Below are positions 53,801-64,000 of a DNA stretch of 64,000 nt, piece after piece (positions within the stretch are counted from its first letter, which is position 1; each line of letters opens with the position of its first letter). A model generated the notes under the pieces. The model was not told where the DNA came from, did not search any database, and worked only from the letters and a program-made list of their open reading frames with translations. Source of the stretch: Oscarella lobularis (Eukaryota > Porifera > Homoscleromorpha > Homosclerophorida > Oscarellidae). The stretch spans positions 1,674,681-1,738,680 of the forward strand of contig NC_089179.1 of the NCBI RefSeq assembly GCF_947507565.1, read 5' to 3'. A program made the position numbers and the translations under genes.

Positions 53801-55116
53801 TATAAAGCAACAGTGCAAAAATTTGCTACATCTTTCTGGAGAAGATCAAATCCTTTAAAAACAAGTTTCCGTGCAACGTCTATCTGCACTCCCATCATAG
53901 CCCAGTGAAGTGCCGTTCGTTTAACCTAGATAGGAGATCAGTTTCCCACACTATCGCCCAATGTCGGGAGCATTTTATAACTTCATCTTTTTTGCTTAGT
54001 TTCATTGCTTCACTTCTTTTCTCTTTATCAGTCATTTCTTCCTCCCAAAGATCAACAAGGTCTTGTCCTCCACAACAAGCATAGAAGAAAAGAGGTGCAC
54101 CGTTCTAATTAGGTGAGACATTACGTTACTTTAAATTTCAAGTTACAGAATGTACTATTGTGTACACAGTACTACACAAGACATGGCCATGCACAACTTA
54201 CTGTACTCTCTTGACTGAGGCAATCTTCATTGCTATGTTTAATCAGCACTTCGGATATTCGTCTACGTCCATTTGCAAAAGAAAGAAACAGGGCACTACT
54301 AATACTGCCGTCATCCTAAAGAAAAAAAATAAATGAATTTTCTTCTGTCCAAAGGACATGAACTGCTCTACTTTAAAAAAAACTGTTCAAGCCTGCAACA
54401 TTACAATGTGCTTACTGATGATTTAACTTCAACTTCAGCCCCTCGTTCCAAAAGCAAAGTAACAAGTTGTTCATTTCCGATAGCTGCTGCAAGCATTATT
54501 GGTGTAAATCTCGACTAAAATGACAATTTAAAATACACGACCATAAAATATTGTATCTCTTACAAAACGAAAATCGGAGCCAAAGAAACACTTCAGCCCA
54601 TCTTGAGCAAAAACTTCACAAAACTGACTATTAATATCTGCCCTATGATCCAGCAGCTGCACAACGATTTTGATGTATTGCTTGAGCACTGCAACGTGCA
54701 GCATCGTCCAATGACCCTACACAGAAACTTGTAGGCAAGCAAACCACGTACTGCCAACCTTGAGCGGCTTATCGTCATAAACGATATACTGGAATCCAAA
54801 TTCTTGAGTAACTTCGACGTGTTCGGAAGAGAGAACACGTTCCACGAAATCTACATCACCTTTTTCAACTGCTTCAAACAAATAACGTTCATCAACCGTT
54901 TTTCTAAAGGAAACTTCGTCGACACCATGGCGCCCGCTGGTCCCTAGTCTCTCTACACTCACGTTTGGACCTTTTCCAGCTTTTTCATCTGAACAGCAGA
55001 TCCGCGTATCCCAAAGTGTACAAATCGCAACGGGAAAAGGTCTCGATACTCACGTGAGGCCCACGCCCCTGTACGGGACTGCTAATTCCCGTAAGACCAA
55101 ACTGTAGCCGTTCCAT
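50848..55116 (-). CDS. ankyrin repeat - death domain - ZU5 protein
   Basis: About 18-20 short exons starting MERLQFGLTGISSPVQGRGP at 55116. Ankyrin repeats run through most of it (for example HWTMLHVAVLKQYIKIVVQL, SRFTPIMLAAAIGNEQLVTL, VKRTALHWAMMGVQIDVARK, EGLTCLSLACLSKNFELAKA, IGKTPLDIFEGELR). Next comes a death-fold domain (52330-52057: LESLCALMDTIDPLGNDWRK ... PECTVGYLMSVLRNMRRNDA). The large 3' exon (about 51825-50848) starts a ZU5 domain (LQLELPDKSCSLLVPKDAVD ... SNVIELLPHGVQLKKEAVLK) and then a Cys-rich segment (CCEECGPGADCSENCERC). Ankyrins have ANK-ZU5-ZU5-UPA-DD; here the death domain precedes ZU5. A role in innate immune or apoptotic signalling is inference. More exons may follow to 50394 (see finding). 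Confidence 0.75.
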
Positions 55117-55243
55117 GATTCACGCAAAAATATTGATTCACGCAACAATTATTCAGGCAACAATTAAACCTAATTAATTACTTCTAATATCTAATCTCTG
55201 CTAAACACAAAGTGCATGCCTTCTATAACAATAGATAATTAAT

Positions 55244-57617
55244 TTACAAATCTTCCGGATACCGCTTGGCCAACTCCACATTCGGTATGTAACGAAATCC
55301 GTCAAATGACGAAAAATATTTTCCCACCTTCGGATGCAGTCGTGCCTTGACAAGCTCAGACGGAGAAATCTCCAAACTCTCTACAAAGCAGCAAAACGAT
55401 TACAGCTAATCAATCAACAAAAAAAGGTTTTCCCAACACACACCTTGAGCTGCATAGCGCACGGAACAGTCCTCAACCAAAACGCTATAGAACGGCTGCA
55501 TGTTCTTGTGCTGCAAGAGGTTGACGCCCATCTGCATCTGCCACGACGAGCTCAATCGGCAGACGGGATCCCAACCGTAGATGACGCAAAGGTAATCGTA
55601 TCGTTTGTGCTTCATCACCATGCCGACTCGATACGTCACATTCAAGTAATTAGCGTGCGATCGCTTTTTTGCATTCGCCTGAGTGTAGGTACATCAAAAC
55701 CCTGTTTGGACGCTAACTATTAGGGAGTTGCTCACTTCAGGCGGCTGACAGCTCTCGTCCACTACTTCCTTTGCAGTAGCTTTCAATTCATTGACGTTCG
55801 GCACAGGATCTTCACCGATGCTGCTGAGCATTGCCAAAGTCTAAAGGAGAAAGTCTCAACATTAGTTTCACACATTGCTCCGTGTATAACCTACCTGTCT
55901 TCCATTTATTTTCAGGTGAACATTGATCTTGCAAAGAAGCACCGTATTCTGAATGTTCGTAGGCTGCACGACGTGAATGAGATAGAGCAGATTACGAATG
56001 ACAGCACTGCAACAACAACAACAACGAAACGTTATTCCACATCTCAGCGAAATGATCGTTCATGCCAAACACCTTTTATCCACAATAAAAGAGTTTTGAT
56101 AAAAATTCAACAAATTTCGAGCCATCCGAGCAAACACCTATATAATAAATATTGAAAGAGCAGAATTACAAATATTCGCAGAACACTTACTTCGCTCGGT
56201 CGAACGATCCCCAGGTGGGTCTCCAGACCCAAATGACCTTCGCCTTTCAAGTGCTCACACTCGCTCTCGTCAAGAAACCTTCCACCGTCGAAGACGTCAA
56301 CGTAGACGTCAGACTCCTTACTACGTGAAGCGTTTTCGACGAAGTTAGTGGATCTTATACTTAAGAAATATACCAGCCTGCAGACTGATCTTTAGATCCC
56401 TTGCAACAAACAAAAAAATGATGCCCAGCTCCAACCTAAAATCCTAACATAGGTCTCAGATACAACAGCACATAGAATTTGTACCGGCTGAATACTGAGG
56501 CCAAGGCGCCTTCCCAAGGTGATGTATAAAATGCTGAGAGTAATGGGAATGCCCGTTCGATGTTCGACCACCTAAAACAGCCTGTTTGCTCAAAGAGAGA
56601 GAAAAAAAAACCCGTTTTTTTATCACCTTGTCAAGATACGAATTATCGGGATTGAAAAAGTCGACCACATTGCCAACGAAACGGAATTCGTGAAACATGA
56701 CGTGATTCATGACGTCCAGCATGTCACGACTCAAAACGACGGACTCGGACCCCTCTTCCTTTAGCGGCGGCGCATTCAAAGCGAGACACTCCCGAACGCG
56801 AATAGCCATTTCATCAATAACGCTCTTGACCGAATCGCAATCGATGGGAGTCCAGAGATTCTGCCACTGGGAGAGCAGAAGAGCACCTAGAAAAGGTCGC
56901 TTCTAATGTTTCGCTTCTCAATCGATTTACCCCTCACCTTCGACGAGATCGATCTCCTCGTCGGGTCGACGAAGCAATCCCTTCATGGATTCCTCAATCT
57001 GTCTCACCTTGACGTACTCGCACACGTGATCGGTATAATATTTCATAGTCAAATCGCACGATCTAAAAATAGCATCGAGGAGAAAATATTGTCGAATTCT
57101 ATAATCGAATTATATGAATCGTCTCACTTTTCCGACGATTTTCGTATTTCCTCCAACGTCACGCGCGCCGTGTCCGGAAAGCAATCGTACTCGTCGAAAA
57201 TTTCGTCGAATCGATAAACGGTGTCGAGCGAGATGTCCTCCTGATTGAAATTCAGTACGGAGAGCTCTTTCACCGCCGGATAGATCCGTCGTTGCCAGCG
57301 AAGTCGATCGCGATAAATTTCTCGCCAATCGCGCGATCGATCGTTCTCGTCGAAGCCCCAATACGTCCATCTGAACGAGAAGGAGGCGTCGTGAGAGGAG
57401 CGAAATGCTGTTGCGTTTCTTTTCCGTACCGTTCGAGCGCTTTTCGTCGCCACAATTCGCGACTGCGACTGATCTGCGCGAATCGGGCGCAAACGCGCGC
57501 CAACGCGGCGACGTCGTCGTGCTTTAGCGTCGACGACGTGAAAATCATTTCGATGATCTCGTTCGATAGGCGAAGAAAGGGCGAACTCGTTTCCCCCATT
57601 GCTTCCATTGCTTCCAT
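55244..57617 (-). CDS. FBXO21: FBXO21: F-box, transglutaminase-like and HspQ/YccV domains
   Basis: Multi-exon minus-strand gene from the first ATG at 57617 (MEAMEAMGETSSPFLRLSNE) to the stop at 55244. N-terminal F-box (LSNEIIEMIFTSSTLKHDDV ... CARFAQISRSRELWRRKALE), then DWREIYRDRLRWQRRI. The middle has the transglut-core2 region (DVMNHVMFHEFRFVGNVVDF, HRTGIPITLSILYITLGRRL, GAGHHFFVCCKGS). The C-terminal YccV/HspQ domain reads YRVGMVMKHKRYDYLCVIYG, WDPVCRLSSSWQMQMGVNLL, QPFYSVLVEDCSVRYAAQ, and the end is GKYFSSFDGFRYIPNVELAK then RYPEDL. This is the full FBXO21 layout: substrate receptor of an SCF ubiquitin ligase. Exons are 60-280 bp with introns near 50-100 bp. I did not fix every boundary. 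Confidence 0.9.
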
Positions 57618-57708
57618 TGGTTCGCCACAGTGGAATGGCACGCGCGCATGCTCTACTACGGAATCGGGTTATGTTGTGTCTTCCGCGGTGTGACTGCTAT
57701 CAGTTGCC
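57618..57708. promoter_or_regulatory. bidirectional promoter between FBXO21 and LRRC43
   Basis: Only 91 bp separate the two divergent start codons. The segment must contain both 5' UTRs and the core promoter for both genes. No TATA box is visible. Confidence 0.6.
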
Positions 57709-59723
57709 ATGGCGCAAGGTCGACGAACGGCGAGTCAAGTCGTCAGCGAACGCTTAGCGAGTCTAAATTTGACGTCGTTTCCATGCGGAAAAGGCAACTG
57801 GGTGAGAAACTCTAATTCGTGCGTTCCGCGGCGCTCATTTGCCGCCTTTTGCGTGCAGAGAAATGAAAAGTTCTTCGATTACGACGCGTCGGTTTCCAAA
57901 GGAAACGAAAGCGTCGAAGATCTACTGGATTACGCTTACGCACAGAAATCGCCGTGGACGATCGATTGCAGCTGGAGCAGCGAGGCTCGAACGCTGCGCG
58001 ACGTCGCAATTCGATCGCCAGGCAAATTAGACGACCCGGATTATGCTAGAAAATCCTTTCAGACACTGAAGTTGATAAATGAAAACGTAATACAGAACAG
58101 TAGTACCTTAGTATCGTTTATCGAACGCGTCTTCGTCCAATTAATTAATTAAAAAATTATTAATTGACAAAGAAACCGTGTACACGTGTATCCGGGTCTC
58201 TGAAGCTAGTTTCCATTTCTTTTCTGCAGATCAATGAAGTCGATGAAAAGTTGGCTGTCTACGAGAATGTGTCAGAATTGAGTCTGAGTTGCAATCACTT
58301 GAGCGTCGTTAATGGTCGTAACCTCCCGAAACAACTCAAAGTGACTCGACGCAGTGAATTTTAGAATATGTTGTCTTACCACTTTTCGCTCCTAGGTACT
58401 GGAATTGTGTGACAATCAACTGTCAAATCCGCTGGCTCTATGTCCGGGCAGTCCTCCAAGTGTACGGCACGTTGGCCTGGGTTATAATCGTCTTCAAAAT
58501 TTGAATTGGTTGCAGCCTGCTTCGTGGTTCGTTGTTCGCGTTACTGATAAGTGGGTATTTGGTCACTTTGTGTCTTATTTTTAGGCCACTGCTCTTATCT
58601 CTGGATCTCAGTTTCAATCATTTAACGTCTCTGCCTGAAGTTGTATTGGCGCTTTCGTCTCTCGCTAAGCTCCGAAACCTCGTTCTCCAGGGCAACCCAG
58701 TGTCCGTACGTTTAGGCGCGCTGCGGCATCGTCCTATAGTAACCGGACGTTGTTTTTATTCTAGCTGGTGCCTGCTTACCGTCCCTATGTCATAGAAAAA
58801 CTTTCCTCTTTGACCGTTTTGGATGACGTTCGGATTATTCCCGACGATAGACGCGTCTGTGAAAACCTCTGTGATAACATACGTAAGCAGTCCTCGCAGA
58901 CGTGAGCGAGTAGTGATGAGATGATGACGTTGTAGAGGAAGACGATTTGAAGGAAGTCGGTGTGAGCATTTCCGTAGAACAACTTCAAGGGATTTGTGCT
59001 CCGCCGGAAGAGGATGTTCTCACTGATCCAATGAAAGAAAAAGTTGAACACCTCTATCATGTCGAGTATGACTACGTACCTCTGCAAGGTCAACCCGTCA
59101 AAGGAGAAATGAAAGGTAAATTAATGACTTTTCCAGTTTGGTAGAAAAACAGTTTCTTGTCCTCAGACGTATTTTGTACGCAAGAATTGACTTGGGCCGA
59201 CCCCATGTCGTTCAACTATTCAATGGAACATTCTAATACTCAATTGGATCAGTGTTGCGGATTCTTTATGCGTGGCATTGCCGTACGAGTCATCCAAGCT
59301 CGAACGGTCAGCGTGGCTCCTTCCGAGACGAACATTCCAACGAACGCGCGATCCCCAAAGGCCGACAACAAAACGTCCAAAAAGAAAACGGGCAAGAAAA
59401 CTCCGCCCGCTTCGACGGTACCCAAGGACAAAGGTGCAATGGAGAAAGACAAGAGAAACAAAGGGGGAAAGAAAAATCAGGAAAGTGACGTGGACTGGAT
59501 CAAACGGCCGCCGGAGCTGAAGTGCGTGGCCCAAGGAGCGATTTCTCTTAGATCTCTTCTGCTAGGCCACGGCTCCCCGCTCGTCCAAGACTCCTCCTTT
59601 AATTTGACCTTGGAAGAAGGGAACACACACGCAGGAAATAACGATGAAGGAGAAGACAAACCTGTCACTCTATCCGTTGCCATTCAGCTCAGACGCCATC
59701 CTATTGCTCTCAAGCTCCAATGA
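57709..59723 (+). CDS. LRRC43: LRRC43-like leucine-rich repeat protein
   Basis: Eight exons (57709-57801, 57859-58086, 58230-58340, 58396-58526, 58585-58705, 58765-58882, 58936-59115, 59167-59723), all GT-AG and in phase, 512 residues. SDS22-type LRRs occupy the middle: VSELSLSCNHLSVV, LELCDNQLS, HVGLGYNRLQNLNWL, LSLDLSFNHLTSLPEVV, LRNLVLQGNPVS, followed by the LRR cap PAYRPYVIEKLSSLTVLDDV. After it come YHVEYDYVPLQGQPVKGEMK and a long C-terminal part with a Lys-rich insert. Order and tail resemble LRRC43, a ciliary gene of unknown mechanism. The name rests on memory of the family; another axonemal SDS22-LRR protein is the alternative. Confidence 0.65.
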
Positions 59724-59931
59724 CTTCGTCTAACGCTATAGAATGTGGAAAGGAGCAAATTGCTTGGCTCATCTATAGTCCCTGCATCGAACTATCGCAT
59801 GCTAATATTAGAATTATATGTCAGGAAAAAAAACTGATTCTACTCATGGCTTAGATAAAGGAAAAAACCGTTTGCAACACTTTCCTTGTTTATAAAATTA
59901 TATGACGGCGAAAAGTACATCACCTCAAACG

Positions 59932-62900
59932 TTAGCAGAATTTGTCGCACCTGAAAAAGCAACATCACTGTAAGGAAGTTTACTGTAGACGTCTTTTGAC
60001 TTACAGTAGTTTTGCTTTTACTACAGCGGATTTAGAGTTCCTCTCGAGTCTGTTGATCATCTTTTTTGTCGAACGTAACCTTTCTTGCCACTCTGTTTGG
60101 CGCTCTGCTACTAGTTTCGCCGAATTCAATATTTCTGCCAGCGGGACTTCACTCTTGGTAGCTGCAACGAAATACCTATTTGACAACACCAAGTTCACTT
60201 TTTGTGTCCCTTTACCATTCTCCTCAGCCTGGCCAAGTATTTCCGCTATTGGATAATAACTGGGGGGCATCAAAGCAGGCTTCTTCTCTTCAAGCGAACG
60301 AAGAGCCTGACGATTACGCTTCATGTCCTTTGCATTTTTTCTTTCCAGATTATTGAACTTGCGACGAGTTTTGTCGCTCATACCGACGCGACTCACGAGA
60401 GTCTCCGTTCTTCTCGCATTCACAAGACTTACAATTGAAAGTAGTCCACAATTGCGAACACTTCTTTCGCACCTTGCTTGCAAACGATCGATCGCAGCTA
60501 AGCTTCTCTCTGCCAAGGAACGAGTTAACGTAGACTACGATTCTTTTTCCTCTATGTAACATTACCTGTTTTCTTTACCACCTTAGTCGCTCTTCGATTT
60601 CTTTGCTTGGCTCGAGGACGCAGAGCGGAAGCTCTTCGAGCAGTACTCCTAATCTGCACAAGGGGAGACCGGGCGTGAGAATGAGTCGCTGCTGTTGTTT
60701 GCACGGTACCGTTGCACGCTTGACGTTGGACTGAGCAATCTTTACTTTCTCGAGTTCCAACTCGAAAATTCCGCCGGAATCAATCAATGCCTGGCCGTTT
60801 CTGTAGAAGACAATGGCCGAATGATTGGAACTGTACGCGTTGTTGAAAATCCTAACGAAATAGAAATTGACACCACTGCAAGAAAACGCGTCACGCCAAA
60901 CCTTTTCCTCTCAATTTCTTCTTCCAGAAGTCGATCGCGCGTCCTGTTCATTTGTGCGAGCGTGCTTTCATTCGAGAGGTCGATGGCTGGCCTAATGTTG
61001 CTGAGAAGAATATGATAGGAGTGCTGAATGTTGAGATTGTTCCATTGCTACGCAGAATCCAATCTCGTTATACGTACGTCATTAGAATCTTCCAATTCGA
61101 CAGACCTCAACTCGGCGCTGCAGTTCATTTTTCGCGACTCTTGCATGGTGAACGTGATCTCTCACCGTATTCAGTCTCATCATTAGGTTACTCTTGCTTC
61201 TGCCGTAGAGTCTCTCCTGCACAGACAAAGAATTATACGACATTGATGAAGGCAAACAGGTTGCAACGCACGCTGAATTCAGCCAAGTCTAGATCCGCTC
61301 GTACGTCAGATACAACCATCTGGGTCTTGTGCGACGTATGAATCATCACTTGCAAGTTGCTTTTCAAGTCCGCAAACATATCCAACCGTTTCCGTAGAGT
61401 CTTACGGACCTTCGACGCCGACGCCGATCTGTAGCGAGTCTCTTCCAATCGTTTGGTGGCCTCTTTTCGCATTTGGCGAGCCTGGCGGTGACGCGTGGCG
61501 ATAGCCACTTGCTTTGGCATCATGTCAATTTCGCTCATGCCATTGACGATGGTTCTCCCTGTGCGTAACAGCAGGTCGCCTGTGGATACGGACTGCCTAA
61601 GACGATCGCGCATCTGCCGCAACGAAGCAAAATGCTCTAGAGAGAAAAATTCGTTGGTTATACTGGAAAGAGTCCAGGCGAAATAACGGAGGGGGGGAGG
61701 GAGGAGGAGCAAAGTTCCTCTACCACATCTGCTCTGCAGGCAGAGACTCTAATCTATGTACTACAGGGGTCAGAGCCCTTGCAAATACCTTCCAAGCTGG
61801 CGCTAGCATTGATTCCACCCCGCAGCACGTTTAGAGACTTTTTCAGTTGATGGCGACACTCCTGCTTTGCATCAGCCAAATAGTGCACAACAGTCCCAAC
61901 CTTTAGAAATAGTACACATGAGTTTCCTCTTTAGTCAGAACTATAGACGTACTTTTGCAGTCAAAGGCGAAACCTGGCCGCTTGCTACTGACAGGTTGCT
62001 TTTGACTCCACTAATCACTTTACTGAGCAAGCTCTCCGTTGTCAGCACGTCAACCGCGAGTACCTGTACGGCATCCTAAAAATAGAAAAATGAAGCAATC
62101 AAGTAACAAAGCCCAATTTCCATTCTAAAAGTTAGGGCGCGGTTGCGGACGCGAATAGTAGGAGGCGACAAGTTGGCGACAGCGCGTCCACGCGTCCCCA
62201 GCTAATGCGTTGTTTTGAAAAGCGAGAGCGGGACATCCGATCTCGTACACGTGCAATACTCTTGAAAACACCAAGTGCCCGCCCCCGCCACGGCGAGTAG
62301 TGTGGGTCTCCCAGTGTTTACTTTCTTTATCACAAGCGTGGCCTCCACGTCGATGGCTCTCTTGGGGATCGTCTCCTGGACGTTAGCGATTCTTTCGCGG
62401 GTGGCCAATTGCGAGTGAAGGAGAGCGATTGCTCCTAGTAGGGACTCGGAACAATTCCTTCCGCACCCTTCGGTTATCAAACAAAAAAAAAGTTTAATGT
62501 TTTTTCTTCGGATAAGACGAAGTGTTCCCAAGCGACTGACCGTGGCAGTTTGGAAAAAGATCGCCGTAACCGTCAACACACCGGTCGCACCGACGACCGG
62601 CGAATCCGACCAAGCAGCGACATTTTCCGCTGATGCGATCGCAGTCGATCGACTTCGAACCGCGCTCGTCGCACTCGCAATCTAGACACAATGTAAAAAA
62701 AAAGAGGATCACCGAGACTGCTTCTGCCATTATGCAAAATACGCGCAACGTTTAGAAACAGGCAGACAACGCATGCATTATCATTCGTTGTATCTGGAGC
62801 CATATCGCCCTGATGGATTCCTAATACGCGTGCGGGGCACGGAAGAGGCAGCGTGTACATTCCCCGACGGGGCAATGGGACGGAATAGACTTCGTTAGCA

Positions 62901-63619
62901 ACCCATCTGGTCAAATAGTGTTTGCGTTCGCCACTTGCACGCGGGGTACGTTTCGCAATCTATCTATCTATCATCTATCTACCACGAGGATACGGTGTAT
63001 CCGCGTTTCTACTATTCGTCTCAAGCTTGCGAGAAGAGGAAGTCAAGCGCACTAATTGCTTCTCCCAACGAAGTTTGCTAAACCACTTGCGTTCTCATTG
63101 CCCAGCAATCTCTCTCCGAGTCTCTATTCCTCTCTCACCTCGACATCCCAAGGGATCTCGTTTCCGAAGTCGATAGTAGCCGTGCCGACAGCGATGGCAC
63201 CGACGACCGACGACGTTCTTCTTGCATAAACATCGCTGACTGTTCTACAGTATAATTCTTAGTATATTTTCTTTTCGGCGCGGCGCAGCCGCCCCCTTTG
63301 ATCTCTATACCGTCGCTCCGTCTCCTTCCGCCGTCTTATCCGAAAGCGACGACCGCGGCGACGAGCAATTCAACTGCCGTTTGCCGTTCGGACTCGGCTC
63401 GACGCCGGCCTCTTTACACCGGCAGCCTAAAAGATAAGACGGGGACCCGTTAGGACTCTTAGGGTACAATAGCGGTGGTCATCGCGGTCGTCCCCCCTCC
63501 CCCCCACCCCCCACCACCCTATTAAAAAACTTTTGTGACGACTAACCAGCGCACTGATCGAAACAGGCGATAGCGAGGAGGAGGAAGAGGAGGCGGTGGC
63601 ACACGCTGTATGCCTCCAT
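59932..63619 (-). CDS. small laminin-like secreted protein: signal peptide, laminin-EGF domains, coiled coil
   Basis: Starts MEAYSVCHRLLFLLLAIACF (signal peptide). A laminin-type EGF domain follows directly across two exons: CRCKEAGVEPSPNGKRQLNC, then CLCKKNVVGRRCHRCRHGYY. A second one reads CECDERGSKSIDCDRISGKC then RCLVGFAGRRCDRCVDGYGD. Next come exons of predicted helix (LLGAIALLHSQLATRERIAN, VLAVDVLTTESLLSKVISGV, EHFASLRQMRDRLRQSVSTG, KTRRKFNNLERKNAKDMKRN). If the GTAAGT at 59995-60000 is used, the protein ends LLCDKFC, with C-terminal cysteines as in laminin beta/gamma chains. There is no N-terminal LN domain. Exons between 61000 and 60560 and between 63130 and 62690 are uncertain. A laminin chain with a shortened arm, or a laminin-derived matrix protein, are the options. 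Confidence 0.6.
62958..62981. repeat. ATCT tetranucleotide microsatellite
   Basis: About six copies of ATCT with one interruption, inside the probable second large intron of the laminin-like gene. Confidence 0.8.
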
Positions 63620-64000
63620 TACTGTATTATTAGACAACACAGAGGCGTTCGCTGCGGACAAACGTTGCCGATGTCCTGGATCGGGTCGAAGGGTCTAACT
63701 CGTTCTGATCGCGCACCTGGAAGGTCCGGCTCATATACACACACGGCACACACGCACACACAAGGCACTGATAAGGGCGGGTCGCTAGACAAATTTCCAA
63801 AGGCCACAATAGGCTAGTTCAAGGTAAACAGGCGGTAGCTTCTTTATATGCAAAGAAATAATTAGATTTAGTGCGACGAAATCGAATTAGGTGCTCAGCG
63901 AGCCAAGGTCGACGACCAGGGAAACGAGACTCGTAGGTATAGATACGGAAAAATCGGAGACGAGCGAACGATCATTAGAAACCCACGCGTACATAGCAGA
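63620..64000. other. right-edge interval, no gene seen
   Basis: Roughly 380 bp upstream of the laminin-like start. It contains an imperfect CA repeat at 63735-63762 and no supported coding region. The promoter of the laminin-like gene should lie here, but I see no clear element. Confidence 0.5.

Noticed and set aside
1-64000. CRISPR arrays, operon-type ribosome-binding sites and other prokaryotic features
   Set aside because: The DNA is eukaryotic with spliceosomal introns throughout. No regularly spaced repeat array is present.
1-64000. tRNA and rRNA genes
   Set aside because: I looked for B-box-like GGTTCRANNCC strings and rRNA blocks and saw none that fold into a tRNA. A covariance-model search would be needed to be sure.

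Overview
The window is nuclear DNA of a gene-dense invertebrate animal. Introns are mostly 50-70 bp, intergenic gaps are short, and the genes are typical of metazoans: SRCR/collagen receptors, 7TM receptors, a creatine kinase, PX/SH3 and SWAP70-type adaptors, a death-domain protein, a laminin-like protein and flagellar axoneme proteins. A compact sponge genome (for example a homoscleromorph) fits best. That assignment is inference; no marker gene in the window proves it.

Left part (1-2.6 kb): the 3' end of an FKBP-type TPR immunophilin on the plus strand, then an intronless creatine kinase on the minus strand.

Receptor array (2.6-31.4 kb, minus strand): six copies of a two-gene module. Each module has an intronless 7TM receptor (R1-R6 from left to right) followed about 250-340 bp downstream by an intronless type II membrane protein (S1-S6). 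S has a cytoplasmic tail, one TM segment, a coiled coil, a collagen stretch and eight SRCR domains. R2-R6 are open. Only S2 is open; S1, S3, S4, S5 and S6 each carry their own frameshift, nonsense, deletion or truncation, and R1 is frameshifted. Two sequence classes alternate (I-II-I-II-II), which implies duplication of a two-module block. A 1.24 kb hAT-like element with a target-site duplication sits 9 bp upstream of the R5 start codon. Between modules 5 and 6 lie low-content DNA, an unresolved minus-strand coding patch and a GH28 polygalacturonase gene. A truncated copy of that gene's 5' end lies beyond R6.

Right part (32-64 kb): densely packed, intron-rich housekeeping and ciliary genes. 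In order: a CFAP119 (CCDC189)-like gene with a U12 AT-AC intron, a mitochondrial acyl-CoA dehydrogenase, a shugoshin-like gene, an ADP-ribosylglycohydrolase, CCDC42/CFAP73, an unrecognised 129-residue protein, an SH3PXD2 (TKS)-like PX/4xSH3 adaptor, a SWAP70/DEF6 homologue, DRC2 (CCDC65), a TM plus death-domain protein, an ankyrin-death-ZU5 protein, FBXO21, LRRC43 (head to head with FBXO21) and a small laminin-like protein. Four of these belong to axoneme/cilium families. CCDC42 and DRC2 together need seven GC-AG introns for their reading frames to join.

Exon models were built by hand from splice signals, phase agreement and remembered family patterns. No alignment or expression data were available.
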